A DNA stretch of 64,000 bases from Victivallales bacterium. GTDB lineage: Bacteria; Verrucomicrobiota; Lentisphaeria; Oligosphaerales; Oligosphaeraceae. The notes beneath the pieces are model-generated. The model ran no database searches, had not been told where the DNA came from, and saw only the letters and a list, made by a program, of their open reading frames with translations. This document shows, in pieces, positions 24,667 through 33,171 of this stretch. A program made the position numbers and the translations under genes. The stretch lies in the NCBI GenBank assembly GCA_017417585.1, contig JAFPYX010000025.1:1-64000 (forward strand), given 5' to 3'. Position 1 is the stretch's first letter, and the number at the start of each line of letters is the position of its first letter.

Positions 24667-24798
24667 GCTTAAGGCGTTGCGCCCACCCCTCCTGCTACGG
24701 CGGGCCGTGGCGGGGAGCAAGGTGCCCTGGGCGATGCATCTGGTGCAGACTATCGCCGCAACTATCAGAACAATGATTTGGAAGCCGTATATGCTCAT
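24664..24798 (-). CDS. 44-residue putative single-pass membrane peptide
   Basis: Reads MSIYGFQIIVLIVAAIVCTR and continues with a basic tail (ATARRSRRGGRN). One membrane segment followed by arginines is a plausible small protein. It starts 10 bp after the leader frame at 24809-24889, the same spacing seen for the EamA gene. No family known, and chance cannot be excluded. Confidence 0.35.
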   Translation of the reverse strand: MSIYGFQIIVLIVAAIVCTRCIAQGTLLPATARRSRRGGRNALS

Positions 24799-24808
24799 CG
24801 GTAATTTC

Positions 24809-24889
24809 TTATGTGAGCGTAGTTAGTCCGAAGAACGCGTCCTGCACGGGCGCGTCCCAGAAAAAGATTTTACGGAGGCGGGGCTTCAT
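24809..24889 (-). CDS. 26-residue leader frame of the KIFFWDAP type (copy 2)
   Basis: Reads MKPRLRKIFFWDAPVQDAFF and stops after 26 codons. AAGGA lies 9 bp before the ATG, so translation is plausible. It follows the stop of the 241-residue gene by 30 bp and precedes the 44-residue frame by 10 bp. Confidence 0.45.
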   Translation of the reverse strand: MKPRLRKIFFWDAPVQDAFFGLTTLT

Positions 24890-24919
24890 GGCTTTTTCCT
24901 TGTTGTTTTCATATTCCGC

Positions 24920-25645
24920 TCAATCAGGGATAATTCTGTACTTCATGTGCCTTGCCTTGAAGTAGCAGTATCCGGGGCCTATCTTATCGACAGTCATGTC
25001 ATCGTCATCGATGAGATAAACGAATCCATCCTGCAAAATGACAGTTGAGCCAAGCCAGAAATGGTCATATTCATCTGAATGCCTGCTGGAAGTGTCATAT
25101 TCCAGATCACCCCTGAACCAGACTTCAATCTTGCAGCCCCAGGTTCCTTCAAAGAGCAGATAAAGAGTGCCATCTTCCTTTAGTTCCTCTTTTGCGATGA
25201 ATGCGTCGTGAAATCCACCAGACGCCCAGGAAAGATTGACAATATCCGCCTCCGTCTTGATTTCCGTTGTCTCTTCATATACATATCCTGCATCCATTGC
25301 ACGGCATTTGTCAAGAATCTCCTTAGGCTGTTCGTCCCTGTCCAGAAAGGAATCAAGCAGTTCCCTATTCAAAAAATCAACGCAGCCAACGCCATTTTCA
25401 TCCTTGCGCCAATTGCTCTGGTCGGCATCGATGATAATGACTTGTGGAATGATGTATTTTGTATTGGGAGCGAATGCAAGCCATTTGATCAGACGCCTCT
25501 TTTCAGCATCCCACACAATCCAATAAGGATTATGTATGTTCTGGAGATACTTCTCGTAATCATCCGTGGCCGTTATGTCCTTGTAGTAGCCAAATACTGC
25601 GGAAACATAGTACTTGCTTTCGCCTTGACGTATTATTGCGTGCAT
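24920..25645 (-). CDS. Hypothetical protein (241 aa)
   Basis: An acidic, tryptophan- and tyrosine-rich soluble protein with no signal peptide and no family I recognise. Features include FGYYKDITATDDYEKYL near residue 20 and a C-terminal beta-rich part (TLYLLFEGTWGCKIEVWFRG, YLIDDDDMTVDKIG). Such acidic single-domain proteins in accessory regions are often immunity or antitoxin-like, but nothing here proves that. It lies 63 bp after the 351-residue gene, same strand. Confidence 0.65.
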   Translation of the reverse strand: MHAIIRQGESKYYVSAVFGYYKDITATDDYEKYLQNIHNPYWIVWDAEKRRLIKWLAFAPNTKYIIPQVIIIDADQSNWRKDENGVGCVDFLNRELLDSFLDRDEQPKEILDKCRAMDAGYVYEETTEIKTEADIVNLSWASGGFHDAFIAKEELKEDGTLYLLFEGTWGCKIEVWFRGDLEYDTSSRHSDEYDHFWLGSTVILQDGFVYLIDDDDMTVDKIGPGYCYFKARHMKYRIIPD

Positions 25646-25708
25646 GTCGCCTCTTCCGTTTCTTGCTGTTTTCCCGCTACTGCCTTTTCCCTTTTTGCTT
25701 GCATTTTC

Positions 25709-26764
25709 CTAATACGGCGCGGTGATCCGCTGGTAGGCCATTCCATTGAAATCGTACAACTGCTTCGGTTCCAGCGGCAACTTCAATTCCAACGCGTAGA
25801 TTGCGCCGTTTTCGGCATAGACGATACGTTTGCGGTAGGTGTCGTACTCCGCCCAACTCCAGTCCACACCGTCCATAAGCACCTTCCCGTCGGCATCCAG
25901 AAGACAATGCCGTTCCCAGTAGATTTCATGCCAGGACTCGAAGCCGCCAGGGAATTCCTTCCGCAGAATCCACCCATTGGGAAGTGTTTTCTCATAAAAC
26001 CATCCTGGCTTGGCATTCTCCAAATAATGCCACCCATCGCGTTCCAGGCGAAAGTCATAGTCCATCATGCATTCTCCCCGAGTTCCCCAGCCTTGCTCCT
26101 TTTTCAGATAATCCGTGAGCGGAAGCTCCTTGAATCTGCGGTCCTGCACGCCTGGAATGGTCTTTGCAATCCATTCAGGCGGACGGTTGAGGTAGAACTC
26201 CCTCTCGCTTTCGAAAATACCGCCTCCATTCCATCCCGTGCCGTGCCACCAGAGGGAGAGCGCCTTGAGATAAGGAGTACGAGAGATTGCCGTCCAACTG
26301 TAGTCGTGGTAGTCGGCAGACTGCTCCATCCGTTGAAACTCCTGCCGATGTTCGTCGCGTATCAGTTTCTCCTCGTGCTCTGCTTCACGATGCTTTGCCT
26401 CGATGAAAGACTCAAAATCGGAAGTTTGATTCCTTTGCCATTCGTCATACCAATTGTAAAAGTTCCCAACCCTCCGTTCCACTTCCTCGCGGACGATTTT
26501 TTCCACAGGATTCACACGACCATACTTTGCGACGAAGTAAATCAGATGCTCTCCCTTGGGAGACAAGTCGCATCGTAGCGGATAGATGCGACCGCGCAGC
26601 CACTGCCCCAAGGCGAAGGTGTCATTGCTGCGGTCCCAGCCGATGACGGCGACCTTGTCGGACGGACCACGCCGAAAGACAACTGCATTCGGTCCCCGTC
26701 GTGCCAGAATGGCGTGCAGGCGAGCAGGAGGCTTTGCATTCTGTTTTTCCGTGTCAAACATCAT
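25709..26764 (-). CDS. Hypothetical protein (351 aa)
   Basis: A soluble protein with no domain I can name. Residues 15-75 form an N-terminal beta-rich module (LHAILARRGPNAVVFRRGPS, VAVIGWDRSNDTFALGQWL); a charged helix (EAKHREAEHEEKLIRDEHRQ) follows; the C-terminal half is rich in W, Y and G. Part of the N-terminal module is repeated as a gene fragment at 28156-28225, so the gene has relatives in this genome. A KIFFWDAP-type leader frame ends 6 bp before its start. Confidence 0.65.
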   Translation of the reverse strand: MMFDTEKQNAKPPARLHAILARRGPNAVVFRRGPSDKVAVIGWDRSNDTFALGQWLRGRIYPLRCDLSPKGEHLIYFVAKYGRVNPVEKIVREEVERRVGNFYNWYDEWQRNQTSDFESFIEAKHREAEHEEKLIRDEHRQEFQRMEQSADYHDYSWTAISRTPYLKALSLWWHGTGWNGGGIFESEREFYLNRPPEWIAKTIPGVQDRRFKELPLTDYLKKEQGWGTRGECMMDYDFRLERDGWHYLENAKPGWFYEKTLPNGWILRKEFPGGFESWHEIYWERHCLLDADGKVLMDGVDWSWAEYDTYRKRIVYAENGAIYALELKLPLEPKQLYDFNGMAYQRITAPY

Positions 26765-26770
26765 TGCTTG

Positions 26771-26833
26771 CTATTTCATTCTCCTCTGCGCGGGCGCGTC
26801 CCAGAAGAAGATTTTTAGGAGGAGGGGGAGCAT
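26771..26833 (-). CDS. 20-residue leader frame of the KIFFWDAP type (copy 3)
   Basis: Reads MLPLLLKIFFWDAPAQRRMK and stops. A strong AGGAGG lies 8 bp before the ATG, and the start codon of the 351-residue gene comes 6 bp after its stop, so re-initiation is easy to picture. It begins 10 bp after the stop of the zinc-ribbon membrane gene. Confidence 0.5.
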   Translation of the reverse strand: MLPLLLKIFFWDAPAQRRMK

Positions 26834-26843
26834 ATTTGGCCTC

Positions 26844-27257
26844 CTATTCAGTATGTTCCCAATCTGCATGGCAATATGGGCATTGATGTATGTCTGACGG
26901 CAGATTGTCTGGCATAAGCAATGCCCCGTTCTTTGAATAGGACGAATCCAAAAGCAGATATCCTATTCGTTTGCGGCATTTTGGACAGGCCAGTCCCCGT
27001 GCCTTAAAAAAGCAGCAAAGTTCTCCCAAGAAAGCAAAGCCTCCAAATACAGTGAAAAACGCTCTAAAAGCACCATTGAGTTCCAAAGAGGCAGTGAACA
27101 TTAGCCCAATGAATGCTATGACTATCGCTGGAAGGCATATCATTTGAATTCGACGCAACCGAAGGATTTGAGCCTGTATCCGTGTCTTGAATGATTTCAT
27201 TTCAGCGTCGCCCTGCGTGGGCGCATCCCAGAAGAAGATTTTGCGGAGGAGGGGCAT
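26844..27257 (-). CDS. Small membrane protein with C-terminal zinc ribbon, carrying KIFFWDAP-type start (copy 4)
   Basis: A 137-residue frame. Residues 1-19 (MPLLRKIFFWDAPTQGDAE) are the repeated leader, here in frame with the protein; an internal Met at 20 may be the original start. Two membrane segments follow (MICLPAIVIAFIGLMFTASL, FFTVFGGFAFLGELCCFF), then a soluble part with CPKCRKR and CPYCHADW, a four-cysteine zinc ribbon. Function unknown. The fusion shows that the leader is read in a natural frame in at least one case. Confidence 0.6.
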   Translation of the reverse strand: MPLLRKIFFWDAPTQGDAEMKSFKTRIQAQILRLRRIQMICLPAIVIAFIGLMFTASLELNGAFRAFFTVFGGFAFLGELCCFFKARGLACPKCRKRIGYLLLDSSYSKNGALLMPDNLPSDIHQCPYCHADWEHTE

Positions 27258-27345
27258 TGTATCTGCTAATTGGTGCTATTCATTGCTTTCCTCATATAAT
27301 CTACACCCCGTCCAGCGGTTTGCAATCGTGGGGCGCGGGAATGGC
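27258..27345. repeat. Dispersed repeat upstream of leader frame
   Basis: The 80-90 bp before the leader ATG at 27257 match those before the leader at 23156: both contain (minus strand) GCACCAATTAGCAGATAC directly before the ATG, a TGTAGATTA box further up, and a GCGCCACG-GATT-CAAA-CGCT block. The shared stretch therefore includes untranslated, promoter-like sequence as well as the leader codons. Confidence 0.55.
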
Positions 27346-27394
27346 AGATTCAAACTCTAACGGATGGCAATACCACTCATCTATTCCCTAAGCA

Positions 27395-28150
27395 TCAAAG
27401 ATTATTATATGGCATCAAGGCAGTCCAAGTGTAAAACTTGACCTTTTCCTTGAACCAAGGGTTGTTTGCGGCAGATGACTCGATGATGACTTTCCCTTGG
27501 ATGGGATCTGCGGATATCCACCTGCCATCTCCTAAAAACACCATGACATGCACCCCGTCTTCCGTAATCGCCAAATCTCCTGGGGAAAGTTCGGTCGCGC
27601 ATACGCCTGAAACAGTTCCTTCCTTTTCAAGCCACGTGACATAATTCTGGTATCCATTGGCCAACGCCTCGGCCGAGGCATCCAGCCACCAGTTTTGAAA
27701 AGCAAGTCTCAGACACCTTCTTTCGCCATAGATGAAGGCTCCTTTCAAGAGGGCATTCCTCAACGCTTTCCGTAGAAGCCCCGAACAGTCTATCCCAAGT
27801 ATGTTCTCCCCGCCCCAGACATATCGTGTGCCCTCATAGTGCCTAAGTTCGTTAACGTAAATCGTCCGCAACCCATAAGCCGTAGTATCGTCTATGCCAC
27901 CGTTTAATGAGAGATATGCAGAACAAGCAAAAACCGTCACCCCAAGGAATGCTGCGATGGCAATCGCGATTCTCGCATGTGCCTTATACAGTCTTCTCCA
28001 AGCAAGACAAAAGACCGCCAGCAAGTAAACCACCGAGGTAACAATCAAAAAACGGCACAGGAAAATGTTGACAGGCCATAAAACACAACCCATCAACACC
28101 AACAACGATAGACATATTCGATTACGTCGTTGCGGAAGCCGTATTTTCAT
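27395..28150 (-). CDS. Membrane-anchored NlpC/P60-type cell-wall hydrolase
   Basis: A 251-residue protein. Three hydrophobic segments lie in residues 12-85, then a catalytic domain: YVWGGENILGIDCSGLL near 110-126 has the nucleophile Cys of NlpC/P60 enzymes, and GDLAITEDGVHVMVFLGDG near 190-208 the catalytic His. WISADP follows at the third-residue position. The family cleaves peptide bonds in peptidoglycan stems. The N-terminal membrane segments place it at the inner membrane facing the periplasm. It stands alone on the minus strand; its upstream region is a fragment of another gene. Confidence 0.8.
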   Translation of the reverse strand: MKIRLPQRRNRICLSLLVLMGCVLWPVNIFLCRFLIVTSVVYLLAVFCLAWRRLYKAHARIAIAIAAFLGVTVFACSAYLSLNGGIDDTTAYGLRTIYVNELRHYEGTRYVWGGENILGIDCSGLLRKALRNALLKGAFIYGERRCLRLAFQNWWLDASAEALANGYQNYVTWLEKEGTVSGVCATELSPGDLAITEDGVHVMVFLGDGRWISADPIQGKVIIESSAANNPWFKEKVKFYTWTALMPYNNL

Positions 28151-28155
28151 GGTTC

Positions 28156-28225
28156 ATTTGTCCCAAGGCGAAGGTGTCATTGCTGCGATCCCAGCCGATG
28201 ACGGCGACCTTGTCGGACGGCCCCC
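28156..28225 (-). pseudogene. Fragment duplicated from the 351-residue gene
   Basis: The minus strand encodes GPSDKVAVIGWDRSNDTFAL, the same as residues 33-52 of the protein at 25709-26764, and the DNA matches almost base for base over about 70 bp. It ends just before the ATG of the NlpC/P60 gene and is not part of a larger frame. Confidence 0.75.
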
Positions 28226-28243
28226 ACGGGACATCGTTACTGC

Positions 28244-29488
28244 CTATTTTGCAGCGAGTTCGCGGGAGAGTTGGCGGACGGAGATATGGCGGGAGATGGC
28301 GTCGCAGGCTTTGGCGCCCGCGGCCTCGCCCATCATGAGGCAGTCCCCCGTGACGCGGTAGGAGGCGTGGGCGAGGAAAGAACCCGAGATGCAGCGTCCA
28401 GCCGTGAGGAGGTTTTCGATGCCGAGGGGGACGAGGGATCGGAAGGGGATGTCGAAGCCCGCATTCGGGAGATTGGTCTGTTCTGCCTTGGATGGCTCGT
28501 GGATATCGACGCCAAAATGGACGTCGCAGATGCCGTCCGCAGGATGGAATCCCTTGAGGACGTCATCGTCGGAGATGATGTATTCCCCCGTGATGCGGCG
28601 CGTTTCGCGCACGCCGATGACGGCGGGGAGTTCGAGCAGATAGACGTCGCCGAGGAGGTCGCGCACCTCGCGGAAGTAGCGCATGGCCTGCTCGACCTGG
28701 AGCATGGCCTGCTGGGTGGCGCGGGTGATTTCCTCGCCGTCCGTCCCCTTGAGGAAACGGACGTGGGTCCATTGGACGAGGGCCTGACCGCCGGGGCCAG
28801 GGAGTTTGATGATGCACGGCTTGTCGAAAGGGACGTCCTCGACGAGTTTTTGGAGATTGGCGCGGTGGCGGTATTGGAGGAGCGCATACCAGTCAATGGT
28901 GGCGTCTCGCGGATATTCCTCGCGGAGGCCGCCGATTTTGAACATCATGGTCATGGGCTGGAAAGCGCCGTCGGCGGGGCGGCCGATTTCGAAGGGGCAG
29001 CCAGCACGCGCGGCGATGTCGCCGTCGCCTGTGCAGTCGATGACGACGCTCGCCAGTATGAGCTGCTTGCCGGATTTGTTCTGGATGAAGACGCCGCGGA
29101 TGGCGTTGTCCTCCAGGTAGGGTTCGCAGGCGGTGGTATAGAGCAGGACGTCGAGTTTTGCGTCCAGCGCCATCTGGTTGAGCAGGAGCGCCATCTGGGA
29201 GGGGTCGAAGGCCATGTCCCAGAGGCCGCCCCAGGCATTGCGCTCGGCGAGTTTTTCGCGGAGTTCCTGGTTGAGGCCAGGCTTGTCGCGGTTGTCAAAG
29301 AACGGTGAGAGAAGCCCGAGAGTCCACATCCCGCCGAGTTTCCCGCCGTATTCGACCAGAGTGACGCGAGCGCCCTTGCGGGCGGCCGTCAGGGCGGCGC
29401 CAATGCCAGCAGGTCCTGCGCCCACCACCAGAATGTCACATTCATTGCGAACTGGAATCTCCAGGGTCTGGGTTACACTTCGAAGCAT
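28244..29488 (-). CDS. FAD-dependent oxidoreductase (FAD_oxidored type)
   Basis: A 414-residue protein from MLRSVTQTLEIPV, chosen for the AAGGAGAAAACG before it. VVGAGPAGIGAALTAARKGA (21-40) is the FAD-binding GxGxxG region, VTLVEYGGKLGGMWTLG the adenosine-ribose site, and VIDCTGDGDIAARAG near 160 the second FAD contact typical of this family. LTAGRCISGSFLAHAS near the C-terminus is also diagnostic. Members are often part of carbohydrate-degrading gene sets in this phylum; the substrate is unknown. The N-terminus lies close after the 239-residue gene on the same strand. Confidence 0.85.
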   Translation of the reverse strand: MLRSVTQTLEIPVRNECDILVVGAGPAGIGAALTAARKGARVTLVEYGGKLGGMWTLGLLSPFFDNRDKPGLNQELREKLAERNAWGGLWDMAFDPSQMALLLNQMALDAKLDVLLYTTACEPYLEDNAIRGVFIQNKSGKQLILASVVIDCTGDGDIAARAGCPFEIGRPADGAFQPMTMMFKIGGLREEYPRDATIDWYALLQYRHRANLQKLVEDVPFDKPCIIKLPGPGGQALVQWTHVRFLKGTDGEEITRATQQAMLQVEQAMRYFREVRDLLGDVYLLELPAVIGVRETRRITGEYIISDDDVLKGFHPADGICDVHFGVDIHEPSKAEQTNLPNAGFDIPFRSLVPLGIENLLTAGRCISGSFLAHASYRVTGDCLMMGEAAGAKACDAISRHISVRQLSRELAAK

Positions 29489-29513
29489 CGTTTTCTCCTT
29501 GTCAAGGTCTTCA

Positions 29514-30233
29514 TCATGCGTGCAAATCATTTCCAGCCATCGATTCGTATATTTCTTTGACTTCTTTCAAAAAGGCTCTGGGAGGCCTCGGTGGCATGTC
29601 TGGATAGATTTCAGGCGACAACTGAACACGATGCGCCAGTTTTGCCTTCGGGCACAACGGATTCTGTTCCTGTTTTCGAAGTTCTTCTTCATAGTTTTCA
29701 ATCATTTTTGTCAGGTAATCTGGTCTTTTGAGATACCAATTATTCTCAATATAATAAGGTGACATTACACATAGTGAATATGGGAGTTTCTCCACCTTGT
29801 TCAAATCTTCTGAATAGTACATTCTTCCATATCCAACGATGATGCGGGTTTCCAAATAGCAGTGGCAGGTCTCGTAGTCAAACCACTCATTTCCCAAAGT
29901 GTATTCTTCGCCCGTCTTTTGTCGATGCAGTTCTTTAATACAAGGAAAATTCACCACATCAAATCCATAAGCGAATCGATGCTTTAATCTTCCCTTCGAA
30001 TCATATTGATAATATTCTATTCGTTTCCACTCTGTGCCAGTGGTTTGAATCGCCTTGGTCAGCAAACCAGTCTTTGACGAATACTCATAACGCCATGCAT
30101 AGCGCTTCCCATCTTCGTCCAGATCAAAATCTTCTTTCACAATAGGCATGCAAGGCTGGGCTGAATGACTGCTCACGGAATCGATGGACATGGCTGGCAA
30201 CCCCATGTGCATAAATGTAACTCCACGATACAA
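29514..30233 (-). CDS. Hypothetical protein with YD-like motifs (239 aa)
   Basis: A soluble protein of unknown function. WRYEYSSKTGLLTKAIQ and YYQYDSKGRLKHRFAYG (residues 48-90) resemble YD/RHS-type repeats. The C-terminal part has proline-rich PDMPPRPPRAFLKE. The true start could be the Met at 8 or 15. It ends 25 bp before the FAD oxidoreductase. No stronger statement is possible. Confidence 0.6.
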   Translation of the reverse strand: MYRGVTFMHMGLPAMSIDSVSSHSAQPCMPIVKEDFDLDEDGKRYAWRYEYSSKTGLLTKAIQTTGTEWKRIEYYQYDSKGRLKHRFAYGFDVVNFPCIKELHRQKTGEEYTLGNEWFDYETCHCYLETRIIVGYGRMYYSEDLNKVEKLPYSLCVMSPYYIENNWYLKRPDYLTKMIENYEEELRKQEQNPLCPKAKLAHRVQLSPEIYPDMPPRPPRAFLKEVKEIYESMAGNDLHA

Positions 30234-30293
30234 TTCTGTTGAATGAACCAGGAGATTTTTCGTGATTCTGAGCCAAAACGACTTGTGATAAAT

Positions 30294-30403
30294 AGGGAAT
30301 AATATCGTTGAGTTAGATTGTTATTTCCCACATAATCCTACCACCCCTTCGGGGCTTTCTTGCCGCCCAAGTTTTTCACCATAACTCAACAGGATAGTTC
30401 CCT
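30294..30403. repeat. 110-bp inverted-repeat element
   Basis: AGGGAATAATATCGTTGAGT at the left (from 30294) pairs with ACTCAACAGGATAGTTCCCT at the right (to 30403) with a few mismatches. The interior has a small CCCCTTCGGGG stem and no gene. It lies in the 577-bp gene-free gap before the toroid-glycosidase-like gene, next to the element at 30423, and resembles a MITE. Confidence 0.55.
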
Positions 30404-30422
30404 ATAAATAGGTTGGCGAAAT

Positions 30423-30707
30423 CACAGCTGTCCGGTTAAAATTTCCCGCGAAGCACGCGAAATACGCGAAAAGCGCACGGCCTGTGGCAGGTGAAGCCTC
30501 TCCGGCATGAGCCGGAGGTGACGCGACATCCGTCGCCGGAGCGAAAGGGCATGCCTTTCATCCTGCGCCGTCTGCCGCGGCGGCCGTTGCGTCCGCCTGC
30601 GGGCGCGGGGGAAGGCGTGGGATGGAACTTTCTTTTGTGTGTTTCGTGTGTTTCGCGGGAAAGCCGTCCCGGTTTTCCCACATTGCAATTTTTACCGAAC
30701 AGCAGTG
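30423..30707. mobile_element. Inverted-repeat (MITE-like) element, class B ends, copy 1
   Basis: It begins CACAGCTGTCCGGTTAAAAT and ends in the complement of CACTGCTGTTCGGTAAAAAT. Inner arms TTTCCCGCGAAGCACGCGAA and GTGTGTTTCGTGTGTTTCGC are shared with the elements at 2333 and 32730. The GC-rich interior of about 200 bp (with GACGCGACATCCGTCGCCGG) has no gene. It has the same orientation as the copy at 32730 on the other side of the next gene. Confidence 0.7.
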
Positions 30708-30810
30708 TGGCGAAATAGGAACAATTCGCTATTTTGTACTCCACGTCTTGTCCCCACTTTATTGATTTCAAGGTCAATTGTCCAAGAGACGCCTGGACAA
30801 TTCGCCACGG

Positions 30811-32658
30811 TCAGCAGGGCTGAAAGAACGGCGGGCCGCCAATATCTTCAAGGAGCGTCAAGGGGATATATCCCATGACCCAGCCTGTCATCAGGCAGTA
30901 TGGTCCCCAGTCCGCGTCGTGTGCCATGCCGTGGTATTCGTCCAGATCCATATTGAATGCGCGCATCCAGGCGCCGTCAAAGCGCGGGTCGTTGCTTTTG
31001 ATTTGAATTTTCAGCAGGTAGCGGTGGACTCCCTGGTAGAGCCGTTCGATCTGGTCGGACAGCGGCTGCGGGAACCTCCCCCGCCGAAGCAGCGCCAGCG
31101 TGGCAAAGAGGTAGTTGTTGCAATATAACTGGTCGCCGATGCGGTCCAGCCCCTTGCCTGAAGCCACGCCCGCCTCCACGGCGCTGGTGCGTTCAAAGAT
31201 GTCATCCTCGCGGATGCCTCCGCAGGGCTCCTGGAGCGACTCGTAGTAGTCCAGCAGCTCCGCCAGGTGCGCCGAGCAGTCCACCCCGCCCAGCACCTGC
31301 ACACTGGCGAAAAGCAGCAGTGCTCGGCTGAGCGCATCTGGTCTGGAATGCCCCATCGCCTGGGAGGCCACTTCGACCAGTTCCGCGAACTTCAGCGCTG
31401 CCGACCGTGCCTCCGAGGAGCCGATGCACAGCAGAAAGGCGGCCATCTCGCCATAGAAGACGGGCGTTCGGCTGACCTCGCCGCCGTCTCCTTCGTCCAG
31501 AGAAAAGGTCCCCGAATACAATCCGCGCTCGCCAAGCCAGCCAAGACACGCGGCGGCGAGCCGTTCGGCGCAATCGCGGTAGCGGCGAATGCCAGTCATC
31601 CGCCAGAGATACAGCAGGCTCAGGCCGTGCCGTGCGGAATCATTGGCATAGACGACCGAGCTGTGGTCATACCAGCGCAGGAAGCCCGTGTCGTCCTGGA
31701 TATGGCGGTCCAGCAGAAAATCCGCCAACGCCGTGGCGATTTGCGTCAGTTGGGCATCGTGGGAGAATGCGCCGCATCCCGCGAAGAGCGCCGCCGTCAT
31801 CAGAATGCTGTCCGTGCGGTAATTCTGCCGTCGTGAGAAATCGGCGGACATGAACATCTCCAGAATGCCCGATGTGCCGTCGGGGCTGGGCATCAGCCCG
31901 CACCGCCGATGCCACTCGACCGCCGCGGCGAGTCCAGCGGACGCATCCGTGCCCCCAGATGGCGCGAATGGCCTAGGCCAGGCCTTCTCGAACGCCTCTT
32001 CGACCAACGCCTTTGGCGCACCCGTCAGGGCACTCCAGAGTGCGCCAAGCAGCTCTCGCCAGAATGCGTATGGACGCAGGAAGACCCCCTCGCAGGCATG
32101 GAGATTCATCATCGCAGAGACGCAGCCCTCCAGGTCGTCCAGCAAAATCGGATAACGGCGGGACGGCTCGCGGACTGGCGAAAGCACTCCGCCGAAATCG
32201 CCACCCTCGGCGAGGACTTTTCGCCCATGATTTGCATGGACGGTCGAAAGAATATAATATAAATTACTTGATTGCAGTAAGTTATTGTTACACTTAATGC
32301 AATCCTGGTTAAAATGGCACTCCCTGCCCAGCGTGAAATACGAAAACACCTCGCGCGACAGATAGTTTTTCGACGGAACTGCCTCGACATAGAGCAGGAC
32401 GCCCTTGCGCTTCCATTCCAGCAGACGATACAGCGCATCGATGCCGAGTTCCTCCGCAAGGCGCTGACCGTCGTCATAGCGGGGCATCAGCACGCAGAGC
32501 ATCCCTGGTGACGGGTTGGCCGCGAGCATGGCATCCACATCCGAGAAGGCCTCCACTTCGGCAAAATGCCCAAGAAACGACCGGAACCTCGCATTCCCGC
32601 CAGTCAGCAGGACGTATGGCTTCTGGGCGGTTGCTTCACTTTGACCGACGGCTTCCAT
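30811..32658 (-). CDS. Six-hairpin (alpha/alpha toroid) glycosidase-like protein
   Basis: A 615-residue protein without a signal peptide. The N-terminal 200 residues look like a Rossmann or amidotransferase-like part (YVLLTGGNARFRSFLGHFAE, MLCVLMPRYDDGQRLAEELG). From about residue 270 repeated helical hairpins follow, with RTDSILMTAALFAGCG, TGFLRWYDHSSVVYANDSAR and LSLLYLWRMTGIRRYRDCAE, the pattern of six-hairpin glycosidases. Catalytic residues cannot be assigned. The gene stands between two directly repeated class B elements. Confidence 0.6.
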   Translation of the reverse strand: MEAVGQSEATAQKPYVLLTGGNARFRSFLGHFAEVEAFSDVDAMLAANPSPGMLCVLMPRYDDGQRLAEELGIDALYRLLEWKRKGVLLYVEAVPSKNYLSREVFSYFTLGRECHFNQDCIKCNNNLLQSSNLYYILSTVHANHGRKVLAEGGDFGGVLSPVREPSRRYPILLDDLEGCVSAMMNLHACEGVFLRPYAFWRELLGALWSALTGAPKALVEEAFEKAWPRPFAPSGGTDASAGLAAAVEWHRRCGLMPSPDGTSGILEMFMSADFSRRQNYRTDSILMTAALFAGCGAFSHDAQLTQIATALADFLLDRHIQDDTGFLRWYDHSSVVYANDSARHGLSLLYLWRMTGIRRYRDCAERLAAACLGWLGERGLYSGTFSLDEGDGGEVSRTPVFYGEMAAFLLCIGSSEARSAALKFAELVEVASQAMGHSRPDALSRALLLFASVQVLGGVDCSAHLAELLDYYESLQEPCGGIREDDIFERTSAVEAGVASGKGLDRIGDQLYCNNYLFATLALLRRGRFPQPLSDQIERLYQGVHRYLLKIQIKSNDPRFDGAWMRAFNMDLDEYHGMAHDADWGPYCLMTGWVMGYIPLTLLEDIGGPPFFQPC

Positions 32659-32729
32659 GATGGATTCTATCGAAGACTCTGAGAAAGCAATGATTAACCG
32701 GGGGCAGTCCCCAGGTTTGTATGAAACGG

Positions 32730-33171
32730 CACAGCTGTCCGGTTAAAATTTCCCGCGAAGCACGCGAAACACACAAAAAGCACACGACCTGCGCTGAAGG
32801 TGAAGCCTCCCCGGCATCAGCCGGAGGTGACGCGACATCCGTCGCCGGAGCGAAAGGAGAGATGCCTTTCACCCTGCGCCGTCTGCCGCGTCCCGCGTCC
32901 GCTTCGCGGCCGCCGTCTTCACCTGCCATGTTCCACGACTTTCCAGTCCGCGGAAACGCCTTTCACCCGAGCGACATGAAGTGGAGCGCGAGGCCGTCCC
33001 GAAGGACGGCGCGGGAAAGCGGGCTTTCCATGCGGCGGCATTCGCGGCGGCCGTTGCGACCGCCTGCGGGCGCGGGGGAAGGCGTGGGAAGCTCCCTTTC
33101 GTGTGTTTCGCGTGTTTCGCGGGAAAGCCGTCCCGGTTTTCCCACATTGCCATTTTTACCGGACAGCAGTG
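32730..33171. mobile_element. Inverted-repeat (MITE-like) element, class B ends, copy 2
   Basis: It begins CACAGCTGTCCGGTTAAAAT and ends in the complement of CACTGCTGTCCGGTAAAAAT. It shares inner arms and most of its outer interior with the 30423 copy but has about 160 bp more in the middle, including a CCGCGTCCCGCGTCCGCTTC stretch similar to one in the element at 2333. No transposase is encoded. Confidence 0.7.
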
